A stretch of 64,000 nt of DNA from Streptomyces griseus (lineage in GTDB: Bacteria > Actinomycetota > Actinomycetes > Streptomycetales > Streptomycetaceae), in contig NZ_MDKB01000002.1 of assembly GCF_001715295.1 (NCBI RefSeq), forward strand, positions 2,068,313 to 2,132,312, in the 5' to 3' direction. This document shows, piece after piece, positions 18,735-27,463 of this stretch (its first letter is position 1; every line of letters begins with the position of its first letter). Position numbers and translations under genes: made by a program. Under the pieces are notes generated by a model that had not been told where the DNA came from, did no database searches, and worked only from the letters and a program-made list of their open reading frames with translations.

Positions 18735-18755
18735 CCGAGGCTCCATCCAGGGGCG

Positions 18756-18790
18756 GGGGCCGGCCGGGGGTCCGGTCGGCCCCCGGCCCC
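18756..18790 (+). terminator. Putative topA terminator
   Basis: GGGGCCGGCCGGGGG, a short loop (TCCGG) and CCCCCGGCCCC can form a very GC-rich stem with a small bulge, starting 22 bases after the topA stop. No U-tract follows, which is usual in Streptomyces. Confidence 0.55.
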
Positions 18791-18989
18791 GTTCACGGGG
18801 CCACCCGAATCCGAACCCGCGTACAGGCCGATGTCCGCCCCGTCGGGCCGGGGCCCGGCGGCCGCGCAGGGGAGCCGGGCGCGCCGGCGAGTCCGCGCAG
18901 AGGGTAACCGGCCCTGTTCTCGCAAGCCCGGCGGCCGTTTGTTCGGACGCGCCCCCCGGTCACCGTACGGTCCCCGATAGGCTGGGCGG

Positions 18990-21900
18990 ATGACGCGAGC
19001 CGAGCAGCCATTGGTCGTGAGCCCCACCTCCGACCCACTTGCCGCAGACTCACGCGAGCGCGCCGTGCGGGCATTGTTGCGCGTTCCCCAGCTCAGGCGG
19101 CTGTGGAGCGCCCAGCTCGTCGGCAGTATGGGCGATGCACTCGCCCTTCTCGTGCTTGTGCTGCTGTCGCTGCAGGCGGCGGTCCTGGAGGGTTCGTTCG
19201 GAGCCGGATACCGCGGGGCGGCCTTCGCCGTCGCCGCCGTGTTCGGTGCCCGGATTCTCTCCACCGTGCTCTTCGGAGCCGTACTCCTGGGGCCGCTGAC
19301 CGCGCTCACGGCGCCCGGCGGACCCGTGGACCGGCGCTGGCTGATGATCGGGACGGACGGCCTGCGGCTGGCCCTGCTCGTCATCGCGCCGTTGTGGATC
19401 GACTGGCTGCCCGACAAGGCGCTCCTGATGATCCTCGTGACCGTCTTCGTCGCCGGTGCCGCCGAACGCCTGTGGACGGTGGCCAAGGAGAGCGCCGCTC
19501 CCGCCCTGCTTCCGGGCCCGCCGCCGGAGGGCGCCGCCGTCCGCCCGCTGCCCGACCACCACGACGCACTGCGCCGGCTGTCCCTGCGCACGAACTTCCT
19601 GGCGATCCCCGCCGCCGCGGTCATACTCCTGGTCGCCGCGCTCATCGGCGGACTGCTCGGCTCGGGGCTGGACTGGTTCTCCTTCCACCAGGCCGCACTC
19701 GGCTCGTACGTCGCCGCGGGCCTTTTCTCCGCGTCGATCTCGACCCTGTACTTCCTCGAACTCCCCGGCACTCCGACGCCCCGCCCCCGTTCCCCCCTGG
19801 AGGGGCTGCGCAGACCCTCCACCGCGACGGGTCCGGACAAGGGACGGACCGGGAGCCTCCCGCTGGTCGTCGGCGTGTGCGCCGCGGTCGCCGGAGCGGT
19901 CGCCGCCGCAGCCGCCGTCTCGGTGCTGCACGCGGCCGACCTCGGCGGGGGGCCGGCCACCTTCGCCCTCCTCGTCCTCGCCCTCACCGGGGGCACCGCG
20001 GTCGGCATCCGCACCGCCGGCAAGGTGCTGCCCACCCTGTCGCGGCGCCGTCTGCTGTCCCTCGCCACCGCCGTCACCGGGATCGCGCTCCTCGCCCTCG
20101 GCCTGGTGCCGGACACGGCGACCGGCCTGATGATCGCGCTCCTCGCCGGGTACGCGGCCGGTGTCGCCGCCCGCATCGGGCACACGATCATCGACCAGGA
20201 GACCGAGTCGTCCCGTCGGAGCAGGACGGCGGACCACCTCCAGGCGGTCGTCCGGGTGCTGATCGCACTCGGCGCGGTGGGGGGCCCGGTGCTCGCCGCC
20301 GCCATCGGACGGCACCGTCTCGGTTCGGGCGACTTCGTCTTCGCCCACGGCGGAGCGGCCTTCGCGCTCATGCTCATCGGTGCCCTGCTGCTGCCCGTCG
20401 CCGTGATCGTCCTCGCCAGGACGGACGACCGTTCCGGAGTGCCGCTCCGCCGGGACCTGCGCGAGGCCCTGCGCGGCGGCGAACCCTCCGTCGCGCCCGC
20501 CGCCACCGGCTTCTTCCTCGTCCTCGAGGGCGGCGACGGGGCGGGCAAGTCCACCCAGGTCGACGCGCTCGCCGAGTGGATCCGGGGCAAGGGCCACGAG
20601 GTCGTCGTCACCCGCGAGCCGGGAGCGACCCCCATCGGCAAACGCCTGCGTTCGATCCTGCTGGACGTGTCCTCGGCCGGGCTCTCGAACCGGGCCGAAG
20701 CCCTGCTGTACGCCGCCGACCGTGCCGAGCACGTCGACTCGGTCGTCCGGCCGGCGCTGGAGCGCGGCGCGATCGTCATCTCCGACCGTTACATCGACTC
20801 GTCCGTCGCCTATCAGGGCGCGGGCCGGGACCTCTCCCCGACCGAGATCGCCCGGATCTCGCGGTGGGCGACGAGCGGCCTCGTCCCGCACCTGACGGTG
20901 CTGCTGGACGTCGACCCCGGGACGGCTCGGGAACGCTTCACCGAGGCGCCCGACCGGCTGGAGTCGGAGCCCGCGGAATTCCACACCCGGGTACGAACCG
21001 GCTTCCTCACGCTCGCGGCTGCCGATCCGTCCCGGTACCTGGTGGTGGACGCCGGCCAGGACCCCGAAGCGGTCACCACCGCCGTACGGCACCGGCTCGA
21101 CCAGCTCCTGCCCCTCTCCGACGCCGAGATCAAGGCGCAGGAGGAGGCCCGCAGGGCGGCCGAGGAGGAGGCGCGGCGCAAGGCCGAGGAAGAAGCCGCC
21201 CGCAAGGCCGAGGAAGAGCGGCTGGAGCGCGAGCGTCAGGCCCAGCTCGCCAAGCTCCGGGCCGAGGAGGAGGAGCGCAGGCGCCGCGAGGAGGAAGAGG
21301 CGCGCCGGCGCGAGGCCGAACGGCAGGCGGAGGAGGCCCGGCAGCGCGCCGAGGACGCCCGCCGCCGCGCCGAGGAGGAGCGGGCACGTCTCGAGGCCGA
21401 GGAGCGCGTGCGCGAGGCCGAGCAGGAGCGACTGCGGAAGCAGGCCCAGGAGGAGGCCAGGCTCCGCAAGGAGGCGGAGGAGCTCCGTCTGGAGAAGCAG
21501 CGCAGGGCCGAGGAGGCGCTCATCCGCGCCGAGGAGGCGCGACGCAGGGCGGAGGAGGACGCGGCAGCCCGCGCCGAGGCCGCGGCGGCCGCCGCGCGGC
21601 GGTCCGAGGCGTCCTCGCAGTCCCCGTCCGCCGCGCCCTCGCCGTCGGTGCCGGACAACGAGCTGACGGTGCCCACCCCGGTCGTGAACCCGAACGAGAT
21701 CACGCAGCCGGTGCCCCTCACCCGTCCGTCGGACCGCCCGGAGCCGCGCGACGCCGACGAGACGGCCGTCCTGCCGTCCGTGCGGGACGAAGGCCCCTCG
21801 GACCGGGTACCGCCGGGCACCTTCCGCGACGGACGTCCCGCCGCGCGTGAGGCGGAGGGTGAGAACGAGCGCACGCGCGAACTCCCCCAGGTCGGCCAGG

Positions 21901-22076
21901 AGGCGCAGGCAGGGCAGGACCGTGCGGGCGGCCGGCAGCGCCCGCGGCCCGACTGGGCCGAGGAGACACCGCTCGACGACCTGCCGACACTGGCCGACGA
22001 ACTCTTCGGCGGCCCGGAGGACGAAGACCCGGGGACCTCCGGCCGCGGCCGGGGTGGCCGCCGCCCGCGCGGCTGA
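18990..22076 (+). CDS. tmk: MFS-like membrane domain fused to thymidylate kinase and a long charged coiled coil
   Basis: 1028 residues in three parts. Residues about 25-490 form a 10-12 helix membrane domain resembling major facilitator proteins. Residues about 508-710 are a complete dTMP kinase: P-loop EGGDGAGKST from Glu513, the TREPG loop, and DRYIDSSVAYQGAGR. The kinase phosphorylates dTMP for DNA synthesis and here would be held at the membrane. Residues about 711-870 are an almost pure Glu/Arg/Ala coiled coil (EEARRKAEEEA-type repeats), followed by a Pro-rich disordered tail. The ATG at 18990 is the first usable start. holB follows after 133 bases, a common tmk-holB pairing. Confidence 0.93.
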   Translation: MTRAEQPLVVSPTSDPLAADSRERAVRALLRVPQLRRLWSAQLVGSMGDALALLVLVLLSLQAAVLEGSFGAGYRGAAFAVAAVFGARILSTVLFGAVLLGPLTALTAPGGPVDRRWLMIGTDGLRLALLVIAPLWIDWLPDKALLMILVTVFVAGAAERLWTVAKESAAPALLPGPPPEGAAVRPLPDHHDALRRLSLRTNFLAIPAAAVILLVAALIGGLLGSGLDWFSFHQAALGSYVAAGLFSASISTLYFLELPGTPTPRPRSPLEGLRRPSTATGPDKGRTGSLPLVVGVCAAVAGAVAAAAAVSVLHAADLGGGPATFALLVLALTGGTAVGIRTAGKVLPTLSRRRLLSLATAVTGIALLALGLVPDTATGLMIALLAGYAAGVAARIGHTIIDQETESSRRSRTADHLQAVVRVLIALGAVGGPVLAAAIGRHRLGSGDFVFAHGGAAFALMLIGALLLPVAVIVLARTDDRSGVPLRRDLREALRGGEPSVAPAATGFFLVLEGGDGAGKSTQVDALAEWIRGKGHEVVVTREPGATPIGKRLRSILLDVSSAGLSNRAEALLYAADRAEHVDSVVRPALERGAIVISDRYIDSSVAYQGAGRDLSPTEIARISRWATSGLVPHLTVLLDVDPGTARERFTEAPDRLESEPAEFHTRVRTGFLTLAAADPSRYLVVDAGQDPEAVTTAVRHRLDQLLPLSDAEIKAQEEARRAAEEEARRKAEEEAARKAEEERLERERQAQLAKLRAEEEERRRREEEEARRREAERQAEEARQRAEDARRRAEEERARLEAEERVREAEQERLRKQAQEEARLRKEAEELRLEKQRRAEEALIRAEEARRRAEEDAAARAEAAAAAARRSEASSQSPSAAPSPSVPDNELTVPTPVVNPNEITQPVPLTRPSDRPEPRDADETAVLPSVRDEGPSDRVPPGTFRDGRPAAREAEGENERTRELPQVGQEAQAGQDRAGGRQRPRPDWAEETPLDDLPTLADELFGGPEDEDPGTSGRGRGGRRPRG

Positions 22077-22209
22077 CCGGAGAGCGACTCCCGGGGGCGC
22101 CGGGGGCCCTCCGGCCGGGGCGGCCGGAGGGCCGGGATTGTCGGACCCGTCCCGCACAATGGGAATCGGGCTTTTCCCCGGAACCACACCACCGGAAGGG
22201 CGGTCGCCC

Positions 22210-23415
22210 GTGACCGTATGGGACGACCTGGTCGGACAGGACCGGGTGCAGGAGCAGCTCGCTGCCGCCGCCCGTGACGCCGACACGCTGGTCACCGCGC
22301 ATTCCTCGGGAGGTTCGGTGCCCCCGGGGTCGAAGATGACCCACGCCTGGCTGTTCACCGGCCCGCCGGGTTCCGGCCGGTCCACCGCCGCCCGTGCCTT
22401 CGCCGCGGCGCTGCAGTGCACCAGCCCGGACCGGGCCCTGGGCGGGTCACCGGGCTGCGGGTTCTGCGACGGCTGCCACACGGCCCTGATCGGGACCCAC
22501 GCGGACGTCGAGGTGATCCGCACGGATCTGCTGTCGATCGGCGTCAAGGAGACCCGGGAGCTGGTCCGCCGCGCCCAGCTGTCCCCGGCCGTCGGACGCT
22601 GGCAGGTCATCGTCATGGAGGACGCCGACCGCCTCACCGAAGGCGCCGGCAACGTCCTGCTGAAGGCGGTGGAGGAGCCCGCGCCCCGCACGGTGTGGCT
22701 GCTGTGTGCGCCCTCGCTCGAGGACGTCCTGCCCACCATCCGCTCCCGGTGCCGCCACCTCACGCTGCGTACGCCGTCCGTCGAGGCCGTCGCCGACGTC
22801 CTGATCCGCCGTGACGGCATCGAACCGGAGCGCGCCGCCTCCGCCGCCCGGGCCACCCAGGGCCACATCGGCCGCGCCCGCCGCCTCGCCACCGACGAGC
22901 GGGCGCGCGCCCGGCGTGCCGCCGTGCTCAAGCTCCCGCTGCGCGTCCACGACGTGGGTGGCTGCCTCAAGGCGGCTCAGGAGCTGATCGACACGGCCAC
23001 CGACGACGCCAGGCAGATCGCCGAAGAGGTCGACGTCAAGGAGACCGAGGACATGAAGGCGGCGCTCGGCGGCGTCGCCGGGGGCCGGATGCCGCGCGGC
23101 ACGGCCGGCGCCATGAAGGAGCTGGAGGACAGGCAGAAGCGCCGCAAGACGCGTACGCAGCGCGACAGCCTCGATCTCGCGCTCACGGAGCTCATCGGTT
23201 TCTACCGCGATGTGCTGGCGCTGCAGCTGGGGTCGCAGCTGGCCCTCGCCAACACCGACGTACGCGACGCCGTCGACCGGATCGCCGAGTCGTCCACCCC
23301 CGAACGCACCCTGCGGCGGATAGAAGCGGTGATCGCCTGCCGCACCGCCCTCGACCGCAACGTCGCGCCCCTGCTGGCGGTCGAGGCGATGACCATGGCC
23401 CTGCGGGCCGGCTGA
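22210..23415 (+). CDS. holB: DNA polymerase III delta' subunit
   Basis: Clamp-loader subunit, 401 residues. The AAA+ domain starts VWDDLVGQDRVQEQL. The P-loop-like GPPGSGRSTAA has Arg in place of the catalytic Lys. A zinc-finger-like cluster GCGFCDGCH follows, then the EDADRLTEGAGNVLLKAVEEP segment typical of clamp loaders and the sensor RSRCRH. The GTG at 22210 is nine bases after GGAAGGG (22194-22200); the longer open frame upstream overlaps tmk. It lies downstream of tmk and probably shares its transcript. Confidence 0.93.
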   Translation: MTVWDDLVGQDRVQEQLAAAARDADTLVTAHSSGGSVPPGSKMTHAWLFTGPPGSGRSTAARAFAAALQCTSPDRALGGSPGCGFCDGCHTALIGTHADVEVIRTDLLSIGVKETRELVRRAQLSPAVGRWQVIVMEDADRLTEGAGNVLLKAVEEPAPRTVWLLCAPSLEDVLPTIRSRCRHLTLRTPSVEAVADVLIRRDGIEPERAASAARATQGHIGRARRLATDERARARRAAVLKLPLRVHDVGGCLKAAQELIDTATDDARQIAEEVDVKETEDMKAALGGVAGGRMPRGTAGAMKELEDRQKRRKTRTQRDSLDLALTELIGFYRDVLALQLGSQLALANTDVRDAVDRIAESSTPERTLRRIEAVIACRTALDRNVAPLLAVEAMTMALRAG

Positions 23416-23432
23416 CCTCGGGCCGGACCGTA

Positions 23433-23457
23433 CGGGCCGTCGGCGGGCCGACGCCCG
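23433..23457. terminator. Possible terminator after holB
   Basis: CGTCGGC-GG-GCCGACG (23438-23453) is a perfect 7-bp dyad with a 2-base centre, 22 bases after the holB stop. The tiny loop makes it weaker evidence than the other terminators listed. Confidence 0.35.
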
Positions 23458-23541
23458 TCGTGGGGTGGCAGGGCGGTGTGGGAATTCACCCGTACGAGCA
23501 GGGAATCGGTCGAGTCGTCCCCCTGCGGCTACGCTCCGGGG

Positions 23542-25071
23542 ATGGATACCAGGCGCCTGCTCCGCACCTTCGCCACCGCGCTCGGCACGGCCGGCCTCCT
23601 CGTCTCCGGCTGCAGCGGCGGCGGTTCGGCGCCGAGCGCGTCGGCGACGGGTTCGGCCGCATCCGAGGACCTCGAGCCGTACTACGGGCAGAAGCTGCGC
23701 TGGCGGGACTGCGGTGTGGAGGGCTTCCAGTGCGCCACGATGAAAGCCCCGCTGGACTACGGCAGGCCCGACGCCGGGGACGTGAAGCTGGCCGTCTCCC
23801 GGAAGAAGGCCACGGGCCCGGGCAAGCGGATCGGCTCCCTCCTGGTGAATCCGGGCGGGCCCGGTGGTTCGGCCGTCGAGTATCTCCAGGGGTACGCGGC
23901 CATCGGTTACCCGGCTCCCGTCCGCGCCCGGTACGACATGGTCGCCGTCGACCCGCGCGGGGTCGCAGGCAGTGAACCCGTCACCTGTCTCACCGCCCAG
24001 GAGATGGACGCCTACACCCAGGTGGACCAGACCCCCGACGACAGCGGCGAGGTCGCCGAGCTGAAGACGGCGTACGAAAAGTTCGCGCAGGGCTGCGAGA
24101 AGCGCTCCGGTGAGGTCCTCCCGCACGTCTCCACGGTGGAGACGGCCCGCGACATGGACATCCTGCGCTCCCTGCTGGGCGACGAGAAGCTGCACTACGT
24201 GGGCGCCTCGTACGGCACCTTCCTCGGTGCGACCTACGCCGATCTCTTCCCGGACCGGGTGGGCCGGCTGGTCCTCGACGGGGCGATGGACCCCTCGCTC
24301 TCCGCGGTCGACATCAACCGCGACCAGACCGCAGGCTTCGAGACGGCGTTCCAGTCGTTCGCCGCCGACTGTGTGCGGAGGCAGGACTGCCCGCTCGGCA
24401 CGAAGTCCACGGACGAGGCGGCGAAGTCCTTGAAGAGGCTCTTCGACGACCTCGACTCCCGGCCCGTGGCGACCGGAGAGTCCCGGCAGCTGGGCGAGTC
24501 CCTGGCGACCACGGGCGTGATCGCGGCCATGTACGACGAGGGCGCCTGGCCCCAGCTCCGCGAGGCCCTCGCCGGCGCGAGGCGCGGTGACGGATCCGGC
24601 CTCCTCGCCCTGGCCGACAGCTACTACGAGCGCGGACCCAGCGGAAAGTACGCGAACCTCATGTTCGCCAACGCGGCCGTGAACTGCCTTGACCTGGCCC
24701 CCGCCTTCTCCGGCCCGCCGGACGTCGAGAAGGCTCTGCCCGCCTTCGAGAAGGCGTCCCCCGTCTTCGGCAGGGGCTTCGCGTGGGCCGCACTGAACTG
24801 CGCGTCCTGGCCCGTCGATCCCACCGGCACCGCCCACCGCACCGAGGCCGAGGGAGCCGCCCCGATCGTCGTGGTCGGCACCACCCGTGACCCGGCCACC
24901 CCCTACAGGTGGGCGAAGTCCCTCGCGGCCCAGCTCTCCTCGGGCACCCTCCTCACCTATGAGGGCGACGGGCACACCGCGTACGGCCGGGGCAGTGACT
25001 GCGTCGACACGGCGATCAACACGTACCTGCTCGCGGGAACCCCGCCCGAGGACGGGAAGAAGTGCTCCTGA
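23542..25071 (+). CDS. Secreted lipoprotein alpha/beta-hydrolase, S33 tripeptidyl aminopeptidase type
   Basis: 509 residues. The signal peptide ends in a lipobox (LLVSGC), so the enzyme is probably anchored outside the membrane. The oxyanion region NPGGPGGSA is followed by the nucleophile elbow GASYG with Ser223. The acid lies in GTTRDPATPY and the histidine in GDGHTAYG, within the C-terminal TAP-like domain. Such proteins in Streptomyces release N-terminal tripeptides from secreted proteins. The start is the ATG at 23542. Downstream are the tRNA gene and then the variable region. Confidence 0.9.
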   Translation: MDTRRLLRTFATALGTAGLLVSGCSGGGSAPSASATGSAASEDLEPYYGQKLRWRDCGVEGFQCATMKAPLDYGRPDAGDVKLAVSRKKATGPGKRIGSLLVNPGGPGGSAVEYLQGYAAIGYPAPVRARYDMVAVDPRGVAGSEPVTCLTAQEMDAYTQVDQTPDDSGEVAELKTAYEKFAQGCEKRSGEVLPHVSTVETARDMDILRSLLGDEKLHYVGASYGTFLGATYADLFPDRVGRLVLDGAMDPSLSAVDINRDQTAGFETAFQSFAADCVRRQDCPLGTKSTDEAAKSLKRLFDDLDSRPVATGESRQLGESLATTGVIAAMYDEGAWPQLREALAGARRGDGSGLLALADSYYERGPSGKYANLMFANAAVNCLDLAPAFSGPPDVEKALPAFEKASPVFGRGFAWAALNCASWPVDPTGTAHRTEAEGAAPIVVVGTTRDPATPYRWAKSLAAQLSSGTLLTYEGDGHTAYGRGSDCVDTAINTYLLAGTPPEDGKKCS

Positions 25072-25170
25072 CCTGCGGAGAGGGCCGCAGGAGATGGTGG
25101 TACGAAGCACCCCCGGGAACTGTGTAGACTTGGCGTCGCTGCTGACCGCACCATGGTGTGAACGCAGCGT

Positions 25171-25244
25171 GCCGCCTTAGCTCAGTTGGCCAGAGCAACG
25201 CACTCGTAATGCGTAGGTCTCGGGTTCGAATCCCGAAGGCGGCT
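25171..25244 (+). tRNA. tRNA-Thr(CGT)
   Basis: 74 bases. The acceptor stem GCCGCCT pairs with AGGCGGC, with T as discriminator; the CCA is not encoded. The D-loop contains TTAGCTCAGTTGG, the anticodon stem ACGCA/TGCGT encloses loop CTCGTAA with anticodon CGT at 25205-25207, and the T-arm is CGGGTTCGAATCCCG. TAGACT at 25125-25130 is a plausible -10 element. The 3' half looks like an attachment site for an integrative element (see below). Confidence 0.97.
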
Positions 25245-25284
25245 CGGAATCACCCCAGGACTCACTCGCCGTGACCTGGGGTTT
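25232..25284 (+). repeat. Attachment-site-like direct repeat, copy 1 (tRNA 3' end plus terminator)
   Basis: Starts with CCCGAAGGCGGCTC, the T-arm/acceptor end of tRNA-Thr, and runs to CTGGGGTTT in the terminator. It recurs in degraded form 349 bases downstream at 25581-25632. Confidence 0.7.
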
Positions 25285-25287
25285 TTT
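25253..25287 (+). terminator. Rho-independent terminator after tRNA-Thr
   Basis: CCCCAGG (25253-25259) pairs perfectly with CCTGGGG (25275-25281) and is followed by six T residues. This is the only terminator in the window with a long T-tract. Confidence 0.9.
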
Positions 25288-25560
25288 CATTTACCGGATG
25301 CGACGTCCGAGCCGCGCGCGGGCCGCGCGACTGTCCGGCCGCAGGTGGGGTCTCAGTCGGGCCCCTGGTGGGCTTCTCGGTCTCGGGCTGAAGCTGGGGG
25401 AGGGCAGCGTCCCCCATGCGTTTCATGGCGTCCCGGGGCTGCTCGGAACGCCCCTTCACGTACCGCCGGGTCCGGGTGACCTGGGTGTGCCGCAGGATCT
25501 CCGTGACGGTACGGCGGCGACGATCACCCTCACCCCGGAGGCGGAGGGAGGGCTGTTGAT
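25262..25560 (-). pseudogene. C-terminal remnant of a tyrosine site-specific integrase
   Basis: On the minus strand the frame ending at 25262 contains TVTEILRHTQVTRTRRYVKG followed by DAMKRMGDAAL. That is the end of a phage-type integrase: the H-x-x-[boxed His] LRHTQV region and the catalytic Tyr in TRRY. Only about the last 100 residues are recognisable; upstream the frame runs into the second attachment-like repeat, and no catalytic arginines or N-terminal domain can be found. The fragment lies directly beside the tRNA 3' end with its stop toward the tRNA, as integrase genes of tRNA-targeting elements usually do. Confidence 0.7.
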
Positions 25561-25580
25561 CGACCGGGAGCTCCAGGAGG

Positions 25581-25632
25581 CCCGAAGGCGGCTCCGAGAT
25601 GAACCCCAGGCTGGGCCTCTGCACTGGGGTTT
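25581..25632 (+). repeat. Attachment-site-like direct repeat, copy 2 (degenerate)
   Basis: Begins CCCGAAGGCGGCTC, 14 of 14 bases identical to copy 1. It then has ACCCCAGG and CTGGGGTTT at nearly the same spacing as the tRNA terminator, with the bases between diverged. The shared hairpin architecture makes a chance 14-mer unlikely. Beyond it, to 26047, I see no gene, only scattered short open frames. Confidence 0.65.
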
Positions 25633-26047
25633 CCTGCTTCGGATGACCTTGGAATTGCTGCCTCGGCTCTCGACCCGACTCCTGCCGTCGTCCGCTGTGC
25701 CCCGCGCGTGCACGGGCGACAAACGCCTTCCGGGCACATCGGCGGCGAACTGGGCCGGGACCGCTGACAGGGATGGCTTCCGGCGGTCGACGGCCTGCCG
25801 TGCTTACCGCGACTGCTCCCCCTGATGGCCGGCGACTCGCTGACCTGGGGGTGCACCGAACCCACCGGCTGCCCGCGAGGCGAATCGGCCGGCTGAGTGT
25901 GGTCTCGGCGGGAGCAGGCGATGCAGCGCAGACCGCTTGCGGGCGGGCGACGCTGCGGCGGGCGACCACCCAGGTGCGGCTCGGGTCGGTGTCAGGGTTG
26001 GGGCGCCATGCTCCCCGGCGGCGATGTGTCGGATGCCACACGGAAGT

Positions 26048-26075
26048 GAGAACCTGACAGGAACCGCTCGCGTCT
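26048..26075 (+). promoter_or_regulatory. Candidate ECF-type promoter of the sigma-factor operon
   Basis: GAGAACC (26048-26054) and CGTCT (26071-26075) are separated by about 17 bases, matching the general ECF pattern GAAC-N16/17-CGTC. The start codon at 26083 is only 7 bases after the -10, so transcription would begin at or next to the GTG, giving a leaderless message. An operon read by its own sigma factor is common in this class, but self-recognition is inferred. Confidence 0.45.
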
Positions 26076-26082
26076 GGGGTGT

Positions 26083-26643
26083 GTGAAGACCTGGAAGAAG
26101 CGGCCCCCCGATCTGACTGAGGAACTTCTCCTCCGCCGGATCGCCGACGGTGATCGCGACGCGTTCGACGTCCTGTACGGGCGTACGGCGCCCTGGCTGG
26201 CGGTACGCCTGCAACGCCGGTGTGCTGACGAGCAGATCGTCGCCGAGGTCATGCAGGAGACCTATCTCGCTGTGTGGCGTGCCGCCGGCGCGTTCGGCGG
26301 CAGTGGCATCGGGGGAAGCGCGGCGGGATGGCTGTGGACCATCGCGGCCCGCCGACTGGTCGACGCCTTCCGCCGACGTGCTCACCACGCCCACCCCCCT
26401 GTGGCAGCTGCCGAGCGCACCGTCGCTCCTGCCGCCGAGGACGAAGTGCTGGAGGCCGGCATCGGCGGGGAGGTCGGGGACGCGCTGCGCGCCATGGCGC
26501 CCGAGCTGCGGCACGTACTTGAGGCGATGGTGCTCGACGGCCTCTCGGTCCGTGAGACCTCCGTCCTCCTCAGTCTTCCCGAAGGCACGGTCAAGACCCG
26601 GGCACGCCGGGCCCGTATCGCGATGAGGAGGGCACTGGCATGA
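26083..26643 (+). CDS. ECF-type RNA polymerase sigma factor
   Basis: 186 residues. Sigma region 2 includes DAFDVLYGRTAPWLA and VMQETYLAVWRAAGAF (the QE-TY-VW helix that reads the -10). Region 4 is VLEAMVLDGLSVRETSVLLSL followed by PEGTVKTRARRAR, the -35-recognition helix-turn-helix. The GTG start lacks a ribosome site, consistent with a leaderless transcript. The stop overlaps the ATG of the anti-sigma gene (ATGA), so sigma and anti-sigma are co-translated. Confidence 0.92.
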   Translation: MKTWKKRPPDLTEELLLRRIADGDRDAFDVLYGRTAPWLAVRLQRRCADEQIVAEVMQETYLAVWRAAGAFGGSGIGGSAAGWLWTIAARRLVDAFRRRAHHAHPPVAAAERTVAPAAEDEVLEAGIGGEVGDALRAMAPELRHVLEAMVLDGLSVRETSVLLSLPEGTVKTRARRARIAMRRALA

Positions 26644-27443
26644 GCGCGAAGCATCCCACCGACGGCTTGATCGGCAGGTACGTACGGGGAGGCGCCGACC
26701 TGCCCGCCGATGAGCTGTGGGCCGTCGAAGCCCACCTGGAACAGTGCACCCACTGCCGGGGGCGGCTGGCCGTTGCGGTAGCCGACGTGCCCGAGGTCAC
26801 CGACCTGCTGACCGCTGTCCGCAGCGACCTGGAACCGGCCCTCGCCCGGTCGGTGCCTGCCCCACCCGGGCGACGGCGCATCCCGCTCCGGGCGACCCCG
26901 GCGATGGGTCCCTGGCTGGCCATGGTCGTAGGGGTGAGTGTTGTCGCGGTGCTGCTGGACCGCGTGGCCGGCTGGGCGGCGAATACACCTGTCGTGTTGC
27001 TGGTGGCACCGGCTCTGCCGCTCGCCGGAGTCGCCGCGGCGTGGTCACGGAGTCTGGACCCCGCGTTCGAACTGACCTCGGTCACCCCACAGGCCGGTCT
27101 TCCTCTGCTCCTGAAGCGGACGCTGACCGTCCTCGCCGTCCTCCTGCCCGTGCACCTGCTTGCGGGGTTCCTGACGGGCGTCGCTGTCGCGCAGTGGTTG
27201 CTGCCTTCCCTCACCCTCACCGCGAGCGCCGTAGCGCTCGGCGGCGTCGTCGGTGTCGGCCGTGCCACCGCTGCCCTCGGAACGCTCTGGACCGCGGCGG
27301 TCCTCGCGCCGGCCCTTGCGCTGGGACGTCCCTTCCTCCTCCAAGCGGACCAACTGCCGTTCTGGGCCGGGGCGCTCGCCGTCGCTGTCGCCGTCGTCCT
27401 GATCCGCCGACACACCTACACCACGTCCGCAACCCTCCGATAG
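26640..27443 (+). CDS. Membrane anti-sigma factor with zinc-binding (ZAS/zf-HC2) domain
   Basis: 267 residues. The N-terminus has VEAHLEQCTHC, the HxxxCxxC zinc motif of ZAS anti-sigma domains that mask ECF sigma factors, preceded by a His at residue 5. Residues about 85-260 form five or six membrane helices, more than the single anchor of typical ZAS anti-sigmas, so the protein may itself sense a membrane signal. It overlaps the sigma gene by 4 bases and precedes an ABC transporter. Confidence 0.88.
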   Translation: MSAKHPTDGLIGRYVRGGADLPADELWAVEAHLEQCTHCRGRLAVAVADVPEVTDLLTAVRSDLEPALARSVPAPPGRRRIPLRATPAMGPWLAMVVGVSVVAVLLDRVAGWAANTPVVLLVAPALPLAGVAAAWSRSLDPAFELTSVTPQAGLPLLLKRTLTVLAVLLPVHLLAGFLTGVAVAQWLLPSLTLTASAVALGGVVGVGRATAALGTLWTAAVLAPALALGRPFLLQADQLPFWAGALAVAVAVVLIRRHTYTTSATLR

Positions 27444-27463
27444 CCCTGTCATGGAAGGCATTG

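Noticed and set aside
15765..18746. Long minus-strand open frame (993 codons) opposite topA
   Set aside because: Composition is the mirror of topA codon use; no start signal and no recognisable domain.
19050..22970. 1306-codon minus-strand open frame opposite tmk and holB
   Set aside because: Antisense shadow that spans two conserved genes.
25804..26514. Minus-strand open frame opposite the sigma factor
   Set aside because: Shadow of the sigma gene plus non-coding DNA; no start signal.
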